A stretch of DNA of 64,000 nucleotides from UBA7803 sp040219135 (GTDB lineage Bacteria > Pseudomonadota > Gammaproteobacteria > Pseudomonadales > Azotimanducaceae), in assembly GCA_040219135.1 (NCBI GenBank), contig JAVJTA010000011.1:434001-498000 (forward strand), in the 5' to 3' direction. Of the stretch, positions 54,024-63,520 are shown one piece after another. The translations under genes were made by a program, and so were the position numbers. Under the pieces are notes generated by a model. That model had not been told where the DNA came from, searched no databases, and saw nothing but the letters and a program-made list of their open reading frames with translations. Numbering within the stretch: the first letter of the stretch is position 1; every line of letters starts with the position of its first letter.

Positions 54024-54543
54024 GTCGCGCCTGGCCCAGGGCCTGGCCTTCGTCGCGCTGGTGGTCGTCTGCGCCACGTTGATCGCCGGCACCGCGGCGC
54101 TCACCCGCGGGCGCATCGAGGAAAACCGCCTGCGCCAGTTTCAGCGCACGCTGACGGAACTCGCCGGCAGCGCCAGGGCGGCCGCGGACGTGCGCTGGAG
54201 CGCCGACGACGTGGCCTTGCTGTGCGACGGGCGCAGCCTGCTGCGCGGCCGCGCCGCCGGCTACGGCGGTACTATCGAGTGGATCGCGGCCGCCGACCTG
54301 ACCGGCCCGGCACCGCACCTCGTCCGGCTGCGGGTCACGGCGCACCAGGAAACCCCGGGCATTGCCGACTTTCTCGACCGACCGGACTCGGGCTGGCTCG
54401 GCGCCCTCGGCGGATCCAGCGCCGCCGCGCTCGCAACGGTCGACACCGTCAGCGGCGCCACCATCACCAGCCGGGCGTTGCTGCGCTCCCTGAGCGCCGC
54501 CCTGCAGCGGCCGGCGCTGGCCGATCCGGCGTGTCCCGCGTGA
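54016..54543 (+). CDS. rsxG: Rnf electron transport complex subunit G
   Basis: A 175-residue subunit with one N-terminal membrane helix (about 9-29) and a periplasmic FMN-binding domain. ETPGIADFL corresponds to the conserved ETPGLG(D/A) region, and DTVSGATITSRAL (143-155) is the covalent-FMN motif. A little short for the family (about 200). GTG start overlapping rsxD by 8 bp; it overlaps rsxE by 4 bp. Confidence 0.9.
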   Translation: MAESRLAQGLAFVALVVVCATLIAGTAALTRGRIEENRLRQFQRTLTELAGSARAAADVRWSADDVALLCDGRSLLRGRAAGYGGTIEWIAAADLTGPAPHLVRLRVTAHQETPGIADFLDRPDSGWLGALGGSSAAALATVDTVSGATITSRALLRSLSAALQRPALADPACPA

Positions 54544-55220
54544 GTGCCCGGCCCGACCCGAGCACCACCAGCGTTGCCCCGGCAAGCCTGGTCGGCGCCG
54601 GCATCGGCCGGCGCAATCCGGTGTGGGGGCAACTGCTCGGACTGTGTCCGCTGCTGGCGGTGAGCAGCAGCGTGGTCAACGCCGTCGCCCTGGCCCTGGC
54701 CAGCGCCGCGGTGCTGGTCGGCGCGAACGTCTCGATCTCGGCGCTGCGCCGCGGCATTCCGGAGTTCGCCCGGCTCCCCGCCTTCGTGCTGGTGGTCGCC
54801 ACCTTCACCACCTGCGCCATGCTGATCATGGAGGCTTACGCCTTCGAGCTGTACCTGCGCATCGCCCTGTTCGTGCAGATCATCGTCACCAACTGCATGA
54901 TTCTGGGTCGCGCCGAAGCGTTCGCCAGCCGCCAGCCGGTGTGGCCGTCGCTGCAGGACGCGGTGGGCACGGCATGCGGCTTCGCCATCGCCCTGGTCGG
55001 CCTCGGCATGGTCCGCGAAGCGCTCGGCCACGGCACTCTGTTCGCGGGCATGACGCTGCTGTTCGGTCCCGGCGCCGCGGCCTGGGAAATCGATCTCGGC
55101 AGCCGCGGCCTGCTGATCGCCAGCCTGCCCCCTGGCGCGTTCATCATCGCCGGCCTGCTGCTCGCCGCCGGCAACGCCCTGCTCCAGCGCCGCGCGCCGC
55201 CGCAGAACGATCCGCCATGA
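54540..55220 (+). CDS. rsxE: Rnf electron transport complex subunit E
   Basis: A 226-residue six-helix membrane subunit paralogous to RsxA and related to NqrD. GIGRRNPVWGQLLGLCPLLA and VTNCMILGRAEAFA carry the Cys residues completing the RsxA/E iron centre; SLPPGAFIIAGLLLA is the usual end. GTG start (GTGA overlap with rsxG). Completes the A, B, D, G, E set; nth follows as in other gammaproteobacteria. Confidence 0.93.
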   Translation: MSARPDPSTTSVAPASLVGAGIGRRNPVWGQLLGLCPLLAVSSSVVNAVALALASAAVLVGANVSISALRRGIPEFARLPAFVLVVATFTTCAMLIMEAYAFELYLRIALFVQIIVTNCMILGRAEAFASRQPVWPSLQDAVGTACGFAIALVGLGMVREALGHGTLFAGMTLLFGPGAAAWEIDLGSRGLLIASLPPGAFIIAGLLLAAGNALLQRRAPPQNDPP

Positions 55221-55250
55221 ACGTCACTCAGACAGGATCCACGACCCGCC

Positions 55251-55886
55251 ATGAACAAGACCAAACGTACCGCGATATTTCAGCGTCTCGCGGCCGCCAA
55301 CCCGCACCCGACCACGGAACTGGCGTACGCGTCGCCGTTCGAACTGCTGATCGCCGTGATCCTGTCCGCACAGGCCACCGACGTCAGCGTGAACAAGGCC
55401 ACCGGCAGACTGTTCGCCGACGCCAACACGCCGGCGGCCATTGCTGCCCTCGGCGTCGACGGCTTGAAGCCCTATATCCAGACCATCGGCCTGTTCAACA
55501 CAAAGGCGAAAAACGTCGTCCGGGCGTGTGAGATTCTGGTCGCGGAACACGGCGGCCAGGTACCTGAGGACCGCGCCGCCCTGGAGGCTCTTCCTGGAGT
55601 CGGCCGCAAGACCGCCAACGTGGTCCTGAACACGGCCTTCGGTCATCCGACCATCGCCGTTGACACCCACATATTCCGGGTCAGCAACCGCACCGGCATC
55701 GCCCCGGGCAAGACGGTGCGCGAGGTGGAGGATCGCCTCGAGCGTCTGGTGCCGGCGGAATTCAAGCGCGACGCGCATCACTGGCTGATTCTGCACGGGC
55801 GCTATGTGTGCCTGGCACGCAAGCCGCGCTGCGGATCGTGTCTGATCGAAGACCTGTGCGAGTACCGGCACAAGACCGGGGATTGA
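55251..55886 (+). CDS. nth: Endonuclease III
   Basis: A 211-residue bifunctional DNA glycosylase/AP lyase for oxidised pyrimidines. The helix-hairpin-helix LPGVGRKTANVVLNTAFG contains the catalytic Lys, and AVDTHIFRVSNR holds the catalytic Asp. The C-terminal [4Fe-4S] loop is C(x)6C(x)2C(x)5C in CLARKPRCGSCLIEDLC. Length matches E. coli Nth. Location after rnf is conserved across gammaproteobacteria. Confidence 0.97.
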   Translation: MNKTKRTAIFQRLAAANPHPTTELAYASPFELLIAVILSAQATDVSVNKATGRLFADANTPAAIAALGVDGLKPYIQTIGLFNTKAKNVVRACEILVAEHGGQVPEDRAALEALPGVGRKTANVVLNTAFGHPTIAVDTHIFRVSNRTGIAPGKTVREVEDRLERLVPAEFKRDAHHWLILHGRYVCLARKPRCGSCLIEDLCEYRHKTGD

Positions 55887-55896
55887 CCCAGCGGAT

Positions 55897-56754
55897 CTAC
55901 AGGTCCACCAGCTCCACGTCGTCGATGGGGTGGTGCAGGAAGTAGGCGCCGACCCGGCGGAATCGCTCGCGGCCGTCGGTGGCCAGGAGCGCAAGACCGG
56001 CAGCGCCGCCGGCTGGTCGACCCGCGGCGGCTTTCGCCACGTGTCCGGCCTCGAGTTCCGCCGCCACCGCGCGGGCCGTGGTCTCGGCGGAATCCACCAC
56101 GCGCACGTCGGCGAAGCCGGCGTCGCCGAGAATTCGCGCCAGTGCCGGACGGAACACCGGGAAGTGGGTGCATCCGAGGAGCAGCGCGTTGACCCGCCGG
56201 GGGCCGTGGCCCGAGAGCATGCCGCGCAGGTACTCGCGCAGCGCCAGGTCGACCAGCGGGCCATCGTGGCGACCCTCCTCCGCCAGGGTCACGAGCAGCG
56301 GGCACGGCCGCGCCAGCACCTCGAGGCGCGGGCGCCGCGTCAGCAGCGCGCGCTGATAGGCGCCGCCGCTCACCGTGCTCTCGGTGGCGAGCACCAGCAC
56401 CCGACCCGTGGCGGAGACCGCGGCCGCCGCGTCCGCACCGGGCTCCACCACGCCGAACACGGGCAGCGGCGCGTAGCGCGCCTGGAGCTCCGCCAGCGCG
56501 ACGGCGGAAGCGGTATTGCAGGCTATGACCAGCGCTTTGACCCCGCGATCGACCAGGATCCGGGTCGCCTGCTGCGCATAGCGCACCACCGTGCTGCGGC
56601 TCTTGGTGCCGTAGGGGAGTCGCGCGGTGTCACCCAGATAGAGGAAGCGTTCGCCGGGAAGGCTGCGGCGCAGCGCCTGCAGCACGGTGAGGCCACCCAC
56701 GCCGGAGTCGAACACGCCGATGGGCGCGGCGGATGGCGTGGGCTTCCCGGCCAC
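55897..56754 (-). CDS. murI: Glutamate racemase
   Basis: A 285-residue cofactor-independent racemase supplying D-glutamate for peptidoglycan. IGVFDSGVGGLTVLQAL, LGDTARLPYGTKS, and the catalytic Cys pair in IACNTAS and LLGCTHFPV are intact. The start is taken as GTG at 56754 (VAGKPTPSAAPIG), 8 nt after the upstream gene ends; no ATG is near. Convergent with nth. Confidence 0.92.
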   Translation of the reverse strand: MAGKPTPSAAPIGVFDSGVGGLTVLQALRRSLPGERFLYLGDTARLPYGTKSRSTVVRYAQQATRILVDRGVKALVIACNTASAVALAELQARYAPLPVFGVVEPGADAAAAVSATGRVLVLATESTVSGGAYQRALLTRRPRLEVLARPCPLLVTLAEEGRHDGPLVDLALREYLRGMLSGHGPRRVNALLLGCTHFPVFRPALARILGDAGFADVRVVDSAETTARAVAAELEAGHVAKAAAGRPAGGAAGLALLATDGRERFRRVGAYFLHHPIDDVELVDL

Positions 56755-56762
56755 CTGGGAAT

Positions 56763-57398
56763 TCAGGACTTGCGGAACAGCTCGCGGACGAAACCCGGGC
56801 GCTTCGGCGGCGCTGCACGCTCGCCGCTGCGGATCGGCTGATGGTCGGCCCTTTCTGACGGAGCGGCTGACTGAGTGGCCGAGCGGGGCGCCGCCTGGGA
56901 CGCCGCCTGCGCGACCGGCTCGCGCTGGCCCGAGCGCAGATCGCGGATCTTCTTCTCGATCAGCAGATCTTCCTTGCGCTTCTGGATGATGGCGGCGGCG
57001 ATGTCGATGCCGCACTGGTTGCAGTGGCTGGCCTCGAGCTGAAGGTGGCCGCAGCGCGGGCATTCGACGTGGGCGGCGGTGATGTCTTTCAGCGTCTGGT
57101 CGTTGTTGCCCTCCATGCGCAGGGCATCCTTGTCGATCTCCGCCGACGCGCGCGGCGCAGCCAGCGACTTGATCCGGCAGATGGCGCCGAGGTCCGCCAG
57201 CCGCTGCTGCAGGTGGCGCGCCTCGCCCTCCATGAGCTGGCTGCGGATTACCACCGTGCGGCCTGAAAACAGGGCCCGGGCTTTCCGATCGTCGATGCCG
57301 AGCTCGCGAGCCAGTCGCGCCCGCACCGCATCCATGTTCGAACCCCGGGAAACCTCACCGCTGAAAAGCACCTGATAGTCACCCATCGCGTTGTCCAT
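56763..57398 (-). CDS. Uncharacterised zinc-ribbon protein
   Basis: A 211-residue protein. The N-terminal about 75 residues (YQVLFSGEVSRGSN, ALFSGRTVVIRSQL) follow a pattern seen at the start of several proteobacterial membrane or signalling proteins, in which an FSG motif recurs twice. A zinc ribbon CPRCGHLQLEASHCNQCG sits near residues 113-130, followed by a charged helix and a Pro/Ala/Arg-rich disordered tail ending FVRELFRKS. No membrane helix. It begins 4 nt after argG ends and ends 9 nt before murI, so it is co-transcribed. Function not recognised. Confidence 0.7.
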   Translation of the reverse strand: MDNAMGDYQVLFSGEVSRGSNMDAVRARLARELGIDDRKARALFSGRTVVIRSQLMEGEARHLQQRLADLGAICRIKSLAAPRASAEIDKDALRMEGNNDQTLKDITAAHVECPRCGHLQLEASHCNQCGIDIAAAIIQKRKEDLLIEKKIRDLRSGQREPVAQAASQAAPRSATQSAAPSERADHQPIRSGERAAPPKRPGFVRELFRKS

Positions 57399-57401
57399 TT
57401 C

Positions 57402-58616
<1,215 letters not shown>

Positions 58617-58674
58617 GCGAGTCTTCCCTGTGTTGAGCGGGCTGCCATCTTAAGGAAACTGCGGCGAGTAATCA

Positions 58675-58851
58675 CGGGATGGTCGAACGGACCCGAGGTT
58701 GGCGAGCGGGGCTTCTGCGGGGCCGCCCGCGGAAAAGCGACTTTCGCGGCAGTGGCGGCTGAGGGACCGGCAACGTCCGGCGTCGCCAGGAGCCTGAACG
58801 CCGCGAAAGTCGTTTTCCGCGGCCGCCCTCACGGATCGTCGCGCCATCCCG
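58675..58851. repeat. Large palindromic element upstream of argG
   Basis: Core arms 58727-58750 and 58800-58822 pair over 23 bp with a single bulged G: CGACTTTCGCGGC (58738-58750) matches GCCGCGAAAGTCG (58800-58812), and GCGGAAAA continues against TTTTCCGC. The loop is 49 nt. Outer arms CGGGATGG (58675-58682) and CCATCCCG (58844-58851) close a 177-bp imperfect palindrome. The 365-bp motY-argG gap contains this element and nothing coding. Possible MITE, terminator of motY, or argG leader structure. Confidence 0.65.
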
Positions 58852-58981
58852 GGTCCCTCACTCGAGACGTTGTTTACTCGCCTGTCCCAGTAGCGGAGCG
58901 CGCCCGCCTACCGTCCGGAACGTTCGCCTCGGCGGGCGCCCGCGCGCCAGCGACGCTGGATCGTTCACTCTCAAAAAAGAC

Positions 58982-59839
58982 CTATCGGCTCGCAACGTCC
59001 TTGCGTTCGAGCCGCACCGTCGTCCGCCGGTTCTGCGCGTGCGCGGATTCCGACTCCCCCGGCGCCACCGGATACTGCGATCCGTGATAGCGCACCGTCA
59101 GCCGCTCCGCGGGCACACCGCATTCCCCGAGGTAGCCGGCGACGGTCTCGGCGCGGCGCCGGGACAGCGCCACGTTGGCGCTGGCGGAACCCACCGCGTC
59201 GGTGTGGCCGTCCACGTACACCCGAGAGACGGCGGAATCGGCGAGGACGTAGACCGCCACCTGTTCGAGCCGGCGCCGGTCCGCGTCGGTCAGCTCCGCC
59301 TGATCCGACGGGTACTCGATGCGGGTGCGCTCGACCGCCGACCAGCCGAGCGCCGTGGCGTCCTGAAGGCAGCTCGCGAACGTTTCGTACTGAGCGCGCA
59401 GGTGCTCGTTGCCGATGCGGATGTCGGCATCCCCACCGTACCAGGCCGGGTGCTGCAGGTGGGTCTCGTAGCCTTCGTAGAGGGCCATCAGGGCGCGCGT
59501 GGCGAGCGGCTCGGGGATGAGCACCGAACTGCCGGCGCGCTGGTCGCTGGCGCCGATCTCGATGCGCTCGGGATGGGCCGGGTGCCACGGTGGCGCCACC
59601 CGGTACACGCTTACCGGACCCGCAGCGAACAGCTCGCGATGGCCGAGCACCTCGAGCCGCAGCGGCACGCCGGGCGCGCCAACGAAGCGGATCACGCCGA
59701 AGTCACGCACGGCCTGCTCGAGCCGGCACAGGCCGTGGGCCTCGCTCACGCTCCACGTCGCGTCCACGGCATGCGCAGACGGGCAGACGCAGGCGACGCC
59801 CGCCGTCATCAACAACATCGACACCCAGATTCGGCGCAC
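58982..59839 (-). CDS. motY: MotY-like flagellar stator-ring protein with OmpA domain
   Basis: A 285-residue exported protein: signal peptide (about 1-24, ending SAHA), an N-terminal MotY-type beta domain, and a C-terminal OmpA peptidoglycan-binding domain (YVDGHTDAVGSASANVALS, RRAETVAGYL, HAQNRRTTVRLER). MotY forms the T-ring that holds stators around the flagellar basal body. The argG-motY-rnt order as in Pseudomonas supports the assignment; sequence alone would also allow a generic OmpA protein. No other flagellar genes are in the window. Confidence 0.8.
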   Translation of the reverse strand: MRRIWVSMLLMTAGVACVCPSAHAVDATWSVSEAHGLCRLEQAVRDFGVIRFVGAPGVPLRLEVLGHRELFAAGPVSVYRVAPPWHPAHPERIEIGASDQRAGSSVLIPEPLATRALMALYEGYETHLQHPAWYGGDADIRIGNEHLRAQYETFASCLQDATALGWSAVERTRIEYPSDQAELTDADRRRLEQVAVYVLADSAVSRVYVDGHTDAVGSASANVALSRRRAETVAGYLGECGVPAERLTVRYHGSQYPVAPGESESAHAQNRRTTVRLERKDVASR

Positions 59840-59925
59840 GGCAGATTCACAACCTGGAACAAGCTCTACAGGGTTGTCGGCCGAGGGCCGCCGATCTTTA
59901 CCCGTGCTATCGTGACGCGGTGGAT

Positions 59926-60528
59926 ATGTCGGAAAGATTTCGCGGTTTTCTGCCGGTGGTGGTGGATCTGGAGACCGGTGGGTTCGACCCGGAAACCAAT
60001 CCCATCCTCGAGATGGCCGCGGTCCAGGTCCGCTTCGACGGGGCTCGCCTCGAGCCCGGTGACCGCTGGCGACGTTCCGTGCACCCCTATCCGGGCGGCG
60101 TCCTCAATCCGGCGGCGCTGAAGGTCACCGGCATCGATCCGCAGGACCCGAACCGGGATGCCGTCCCCGAGGCCGAGGCTCTGCGCGAGATGTTCCGTCA
60201 CGTCCGCCAGGCCATGAAACAGCACGGCTGCCAGCGCGCCATTCTGGTGGCCCACAACGCTGCCTTCGATCAGCAGTTCCTGAACCGCGCCCTGGTCCGC
60301 ACTCAGGTGAAGCGCAATCCGTTCCATCCGTTCTCGTTCATCGACACCGCTTCACTGGCCGCCGTGGCCTACGGTCACACGGTGCTCAGCGAAGCGTGTG
60401 CGCGCGCCGACATCGGCTTCGACCAGGACCAGGCGCACAGCGCCCTGTACGACGCCGAGCGCACGGCGGAACTGTTCTGCGCGGTGGTGAATGCATGGGG
60501 GCCGCACCGCTCGGGTGCGATCGCCTAG
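59926..60528 (+). CDS. rnt: Ribonuclease T
   Basis: A 200-residue DnaQ-like 3' exonuclease that trims tRNA 3' ends and matures small stable RNAs. The DEDD motifs are VVVDLETGGFD (Exo I), LVAHNAAFDQQFL (Exo II) and DQAHSALYDAERTA (Exo III). ATG at 59926; a GTG six bases earlier is possible. Divergent from motY, convergent with grxD. Confidence 0.96.
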   Translation: MSERFRGFLPVVVDLETGGFDPETNPILEMAAVQVRFDGARLEPGDRWRRSVHPYPGGVLNPAALKVTGIDPQDPNRDAVPEAEALREMFRHVRQAMKQHGCQRAILVAHNAAFDQQFLNRALVRTQVKRNPFHPFSFIDTASLAAVAYGHTVLSEACARADIGFDQDQAHSALYDAERTAELFCAVVNAWGPHRSGAIA

Positions 60529-60549
60529 GGACGGGCCATCGGGGCGCGC

Positions 60550-60885
60550 TCAGGACTCGGCGCTGGCCTCCGCCGCTTTCTTGATCAGCGTCTGCAGCTC
60601 ACCGCTCTCGAACATCTCGGTGATGATGTCACAGCCGCCGACCAGTTCGCCCTCGACGTAGAGCTGCGGAAACGTCGGCCAGTCGGCGTACTTCGGCAGG
60701 GTGGCGCGGATTTCCGGATTGGCCAGCACGTCGACGTAGGCGAAACGCTCGCCGCAGGACGCGAGACACTGCACGGTCTGGGCGGAGAAACCACATTGCG
60801 GCGCGGCAGGCGAACCCTTCATGTAGAGGATGATGGGGTTGCTCCCGATCTGCTCGCGGATGGTGTCGAGGATGTCTTCGCTCAT
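60550..60885 (-). CDS. grxD: Monothiol glutaredoxin
   Basis: A 111-residue CGFS-type glutaredoxin involved in Fe-S cluster storage and transfer. The active site is APQCGFSAQ; WPTFPQLYVEGELVGGCDI is the glutathione-binding region. Length matches E. coli GrxD (115). ATG is preceded by GGGAGTT. The 118-bp gap to malY is divergent and shows no clear motif. Confidence 0.96.
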   Translation of the reverse strand: MSEDILDTIREQIGSNPIILYMKGSPAAPQCGFSAQTVQCLASCGERFAYVDVLANPEIRATLPKYADWPTFPQLYVEGELVGGCDIITEMFESGELQTLIKKAAEASAES

Positions 60886-61003
60886 GCGAAACTCCCGGTT
60901 GGCCGATTAGAATGACGGCCCGCATTGTACGCCAGCGACCGCCGCAGCGCCTAGAGCGGGCCGGTCCGGGGGAAACAGAGCCAGCGAATCAGGGGGTTTC
61001 TCG

Positions 61004-62149
61004 ATGACGGCCGAAGCGGCGAATTTCGACCGGGTGATCAACCGGCGCGGAACCTGGAGCAGCAAGTGGGACAAGTACGCGGGCGCCGACGTTCTGCCCT
61101 TCTGGGTGGCGGACATGGACTTCGCGATGCCACCGTTCATCGAGGCAGCCGTGCGCCGGCGGCTGGAACACCCGATCATGGGCTACACGAGAACGCCGGC
61201 CACGCTGGTGGAAGCGTTTCGCAGCTGGCTGATCCGCCACTACGGCTGGGCCGTTCCGGAAGCCTGGCTGGTCTGGTTGCCCGGGGTCGTGACCGGCTTC
61301 AACCTCGCGGCGCGGGCGCTGGCGACGGAGGGCGGCAACGTCGTCATCCCCACGCCCGTTTACTACCCGTTCCTGGACGTGCCGCGCAACGCCGGACAGA
61401 AAGGCATCCACGTACCCCTGCTGAAGGACGGCGCACGCTGGGTGATGGATTTCGATGCCCTCGAGTCCGCGATCACGCCGCAGTCGCGGGTGCTGCTGCT
61501 GTCGAACCCGCAGAATCCCACCGGCCGCGCCTACACCGAACCGGAGCTCGCCGCCCTGGCGGAGGTGTGCCTGCGCCACGACCTGGTGCTGTGCTCCGAC
61601 GAGATTCACTGCCAGCTGCTCCTCGACGAGACGGCGCGCCACGTTCCGGTGGCGAGTCTCGCGCCGGAGATTGCCGAACGCAGCATCAGCCTGTTCGCCG
61701 CCACCAAGACCTACAACATCCCCGGACTGTCCTGCGGCGTGGCGGTGATTCCCGACGCCGATCTGCGTCGGCGCTTCAAACGCGCCCAGGTCGGGCTGGT
61801 GCCGGGGGTTGGACCTCTCGAGTACGCCGCGGCGGAAGCGGCCTTCAACGATCAGGGGCCCTGGCTGCCGGCGCTGCTCGACTACCTGCGGGGAAATCAC
61901 ACGCAACTGATCGATGTCGTCGGCGAGCGCATGACGCCGGTGGAGGCCACCTACCTGGCCTGGATCGACGTCCGCGACCTGGAACTCGAGCACCCGGGGA
62001 CGTTCTTCGAGGGCCACGGTCTGGGTCTGTCCGACGGCGCCGCGTTCGCCGGCGACGGCTTCGTGCGCTTCAACTTCGCCTGTCCGCGCAGTCTGCTCGA
62101 AGACGGCCTGGAGCGCCTGCGCGACGCCCTCGCCGCGGCCGCACGTTGA
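61004..62149 (+). CDS. MalY/PatB-family C-S lyase
   Basis: A 381-residue fold-type I PLP enzyme. LPFWVADMDFAMPPFI is the MalY/PatB signature. SNPQNPTGRAY, LCSDEIHCQLLL and FAATKTYNIPGLSCGVA, with the Schiff-base Lys, complete the active site. Members cleave cystathionine or cysteine (beta-lyase activity) and sometimes regulate genes. Not in an obvious sulfur operon; the next gene is argD with its own promoter. Confidence 0.88.
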   Translation: MTAEAANFDRVINRRGTWSSKWDKYAGADVLPFWVADMDFAMPPFIEAAVRRRLEHPIMGYTRTPATLVEAFRSWLIRHYGWAVPEAWLVWLPGVVTGFNLAARALATEGGNVVIPTPVYYPFLDVPRNAGQKGIHVPLLKDGARWVMDFDALESAITPQSRVLLLSNPQNPTGRAYTEPELAALAEVCLRHDLVLCSDEIHCQLLLDETARHVPVASLAPEIAERSISLFAATKTYNIPGLSCGVAVIPDADLRRRFKRAQVGLVPGVGPLEYAAAEAAFNDQGPWLPALLDYLRGNHTQLIDVVGERMTPVEATYLAWIDVRDLELEHPGTFFEGHGLGLSDGAAFAGDGFVRFNFACPRSLLEDGLERLRDALAAAAR

Positions 62150-62162
62150 CGATTCGGCCCAT

Positions 62163-62181
62163 CGCCCGCGCCGCGCGGGCG
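62163..62181 (+). terminator. GC hairpin after the MalY-like gene
   Basis: CGCCCGCG (62163-62170), loop CCG, and CGCGGGCG (62174-62181): a perfect 8-bp stem 14 nt after the stop codon. No T run follows, so termination may need Rho. Confidence 0.4.
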
Positions 62182-62203
62182 CAACGGCGGCGCCGCCACG
62201 GCG

Positions 62204-62232
62204 TTGCAGTCGACGGGTCGAAGAAGTACGAT
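62204..62232 (+). promoter_or_regulatory. Sigma-70-type promoter for argD
   Basis: TTGCAG (62204-62209) and TACGAT (62227-62232) are separated by exactly 17 bp, matching four or five of six positions of each consensus box. Transcription would begin near 62239, giving an about 104-nt leader before argD. Confidence 0.55.
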
Positions 62233-62245
62233 CCGGCGCTTTTCC

Positions 62246-62273
62246 AGGCAGCGTCGGCTGCCTTTCGTCGTTT
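62246..62273 (+). terminator. Leader hairpin with T-rich tail before argD
   Basis: AGGCAGC (62246-62252), loop GTCG, GCTGCCT (62257-62263), then a T-rich TTTCGTCGTTT. It lies downstream of the predicted promoter, so it may act as an attenuator in the argD leader rather than only as a terminator for the preceding gene. Confidence 0.4.
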
Positions 62274-62342
62274 CTGGGCAAGCACCAGGCTGGGCGCGGA
62301 TCGGGACCTTCCGGGCGCACCAGACCCGCGGGGGACGTGACC

Positions 62343-63503
62343 ATGAGTCATCTGATGAGCACCTACAAACGCCAGGACGTGGCGTTCGTCCGCGGTGACG
62401 GGATCTGGCTCGAGGACAGCGACGGCCGCCGCTACCTGGACGCCCTTACCGGCATTGCGGTGTGCGGGCTCGGCCACTCCCACCCGCACATCGCGCAGGT
62501 GGTCGGCGATCAGGCCGCCACCCTGACTCACACCTCGAATCTGTACCGGATCCCCCAGCAGGAACGTCTCGCCGACCGGCTCTGCGAGCTGTCCGGCATG
62601 GAGCGCGTGTTCCTCTGCAACAGCGGCGCCGAGGCGAACGAGGCGGCGATCAAGATCGCCCGTCTCTACGGGCACGGACGCGACGTCGACCGGCCCGCCA
62701 TCATCGTCATGGAAGGCAGCTTCCACGGCCGCACCATGGCGACCCTCACCGCCACCGGCAACCGCAAGGTGCAGGCCGGCTTCGAGCCGCTGCTCAGCGG
62801 GTTCGTCCGCGCCCCCTACGGCAACCTCGAAGCGATCCGGCAGATCGCGGCGAACAGCAACGAGGTGGTGGCCGTGCTCGTGGAGCCGGTTCTCGGTGAG
62901 GGCGGGCTGGTGATTCCGCCCGACGACTACCTGACCGGCCTGCGCCACATCTGCGACGAGCAGAACTGGCTGCTGATGCTCGACGAGGTGCAGACCGGCA
63001 ACGGCCGCACCGGACGCTTCTTCGCCTACCAGCACGCCGACATACTGCCCGACGTCGTGACCACGGCGAAGGGGCTCGGCAACGGGGTGCCGGTGGGCGC
63101 CTGTCTGGCCCGGGGCGTGGCCGCGAGCACCTTCGCTCCCGGTAACCACGGCTCGACGTTCGGCGGCAACCCGCTGGCCTGCGCGGCCGCCAACGGGGTG
63201 ATCGACGTGATCGAACGCGACGGCCTGCTGGAACGCGCCGGCGCGCTCGGCGAGCGCATCGTCAGCGGCCTCCGGGAGCGCCTGGCCGGGCTCAACAGCG
63301 TGCGCGAGGTGCGCGGCAAGGGCCTGATGATCGGCATCGAGATGAACGAACCCTGCGGGCACCTGGTAGCGGCCGCCCTGGAGGCCGGCCTGCTCATCAA
63401 CGTGACCCGCGACAACGTCGTGCGCCTGCTGCCGGCGCTGACCATGACCGATGCGGAAGCCGACGAGCTGGTGCAACGCGTCGGTGCCGTCGTCGCCGGC
63501 TGA
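62343..63503 (+). CDS. argD: Acetylornithine aminotransferase
   Basis: A 386-residue class III PLP aminotransferase. YLDALTGIAVCGLGHSHP, FLCNSGAEANEAAIKIAR, GSFHGRTMATL, LDEVQTGNGRTG and TTAKGLGNGVPVGA with the Schiff-base Lys identify ArgD. Many such enzymes also act as succinyldiaminopimelate aminotransferase. ATG at 62343 with GGGGGA 7 nt upstream is preferred over GTG at 62337. Followed 17 nt later by argF, so the two form an operon. Confidence 0.92.
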   Translation: MSHLMSTYKRQDVAFVRGDGIWLEDSDGRRYLDALTGIAVCGLGHSHPHIAQVVGDQAATLTHTSNLYRIPQQERLADRLCELSGMERVFLCNSGAEANEAAIKIARLYGHGRDVDRPAIIVMEGSFHGRTMATLTATGNRKVQAGFEPLLSGFVRAPYGNLEAIRQIAANSNEVVAVLVEPVLGEGGLVIPPDDYLTGLRHICDEQNWLLMLDEVQTGNGRTGRFFAYQHADILPDVVTTAKGLGNGVPVGACLARGVAASTFAPGNHGSTFGGNPLACAAANGVIDVIERDGLLERAGALGERIVSGLRERLAGLNSVREVRGKGLMIGIEMNEPCGHLVAAALEAGLLINVTRDNVVRLLPALTMTDAEADELVQRVGAVVAG

Positions 63504-63520
63504 CCGGGCGGGAGCAGACC

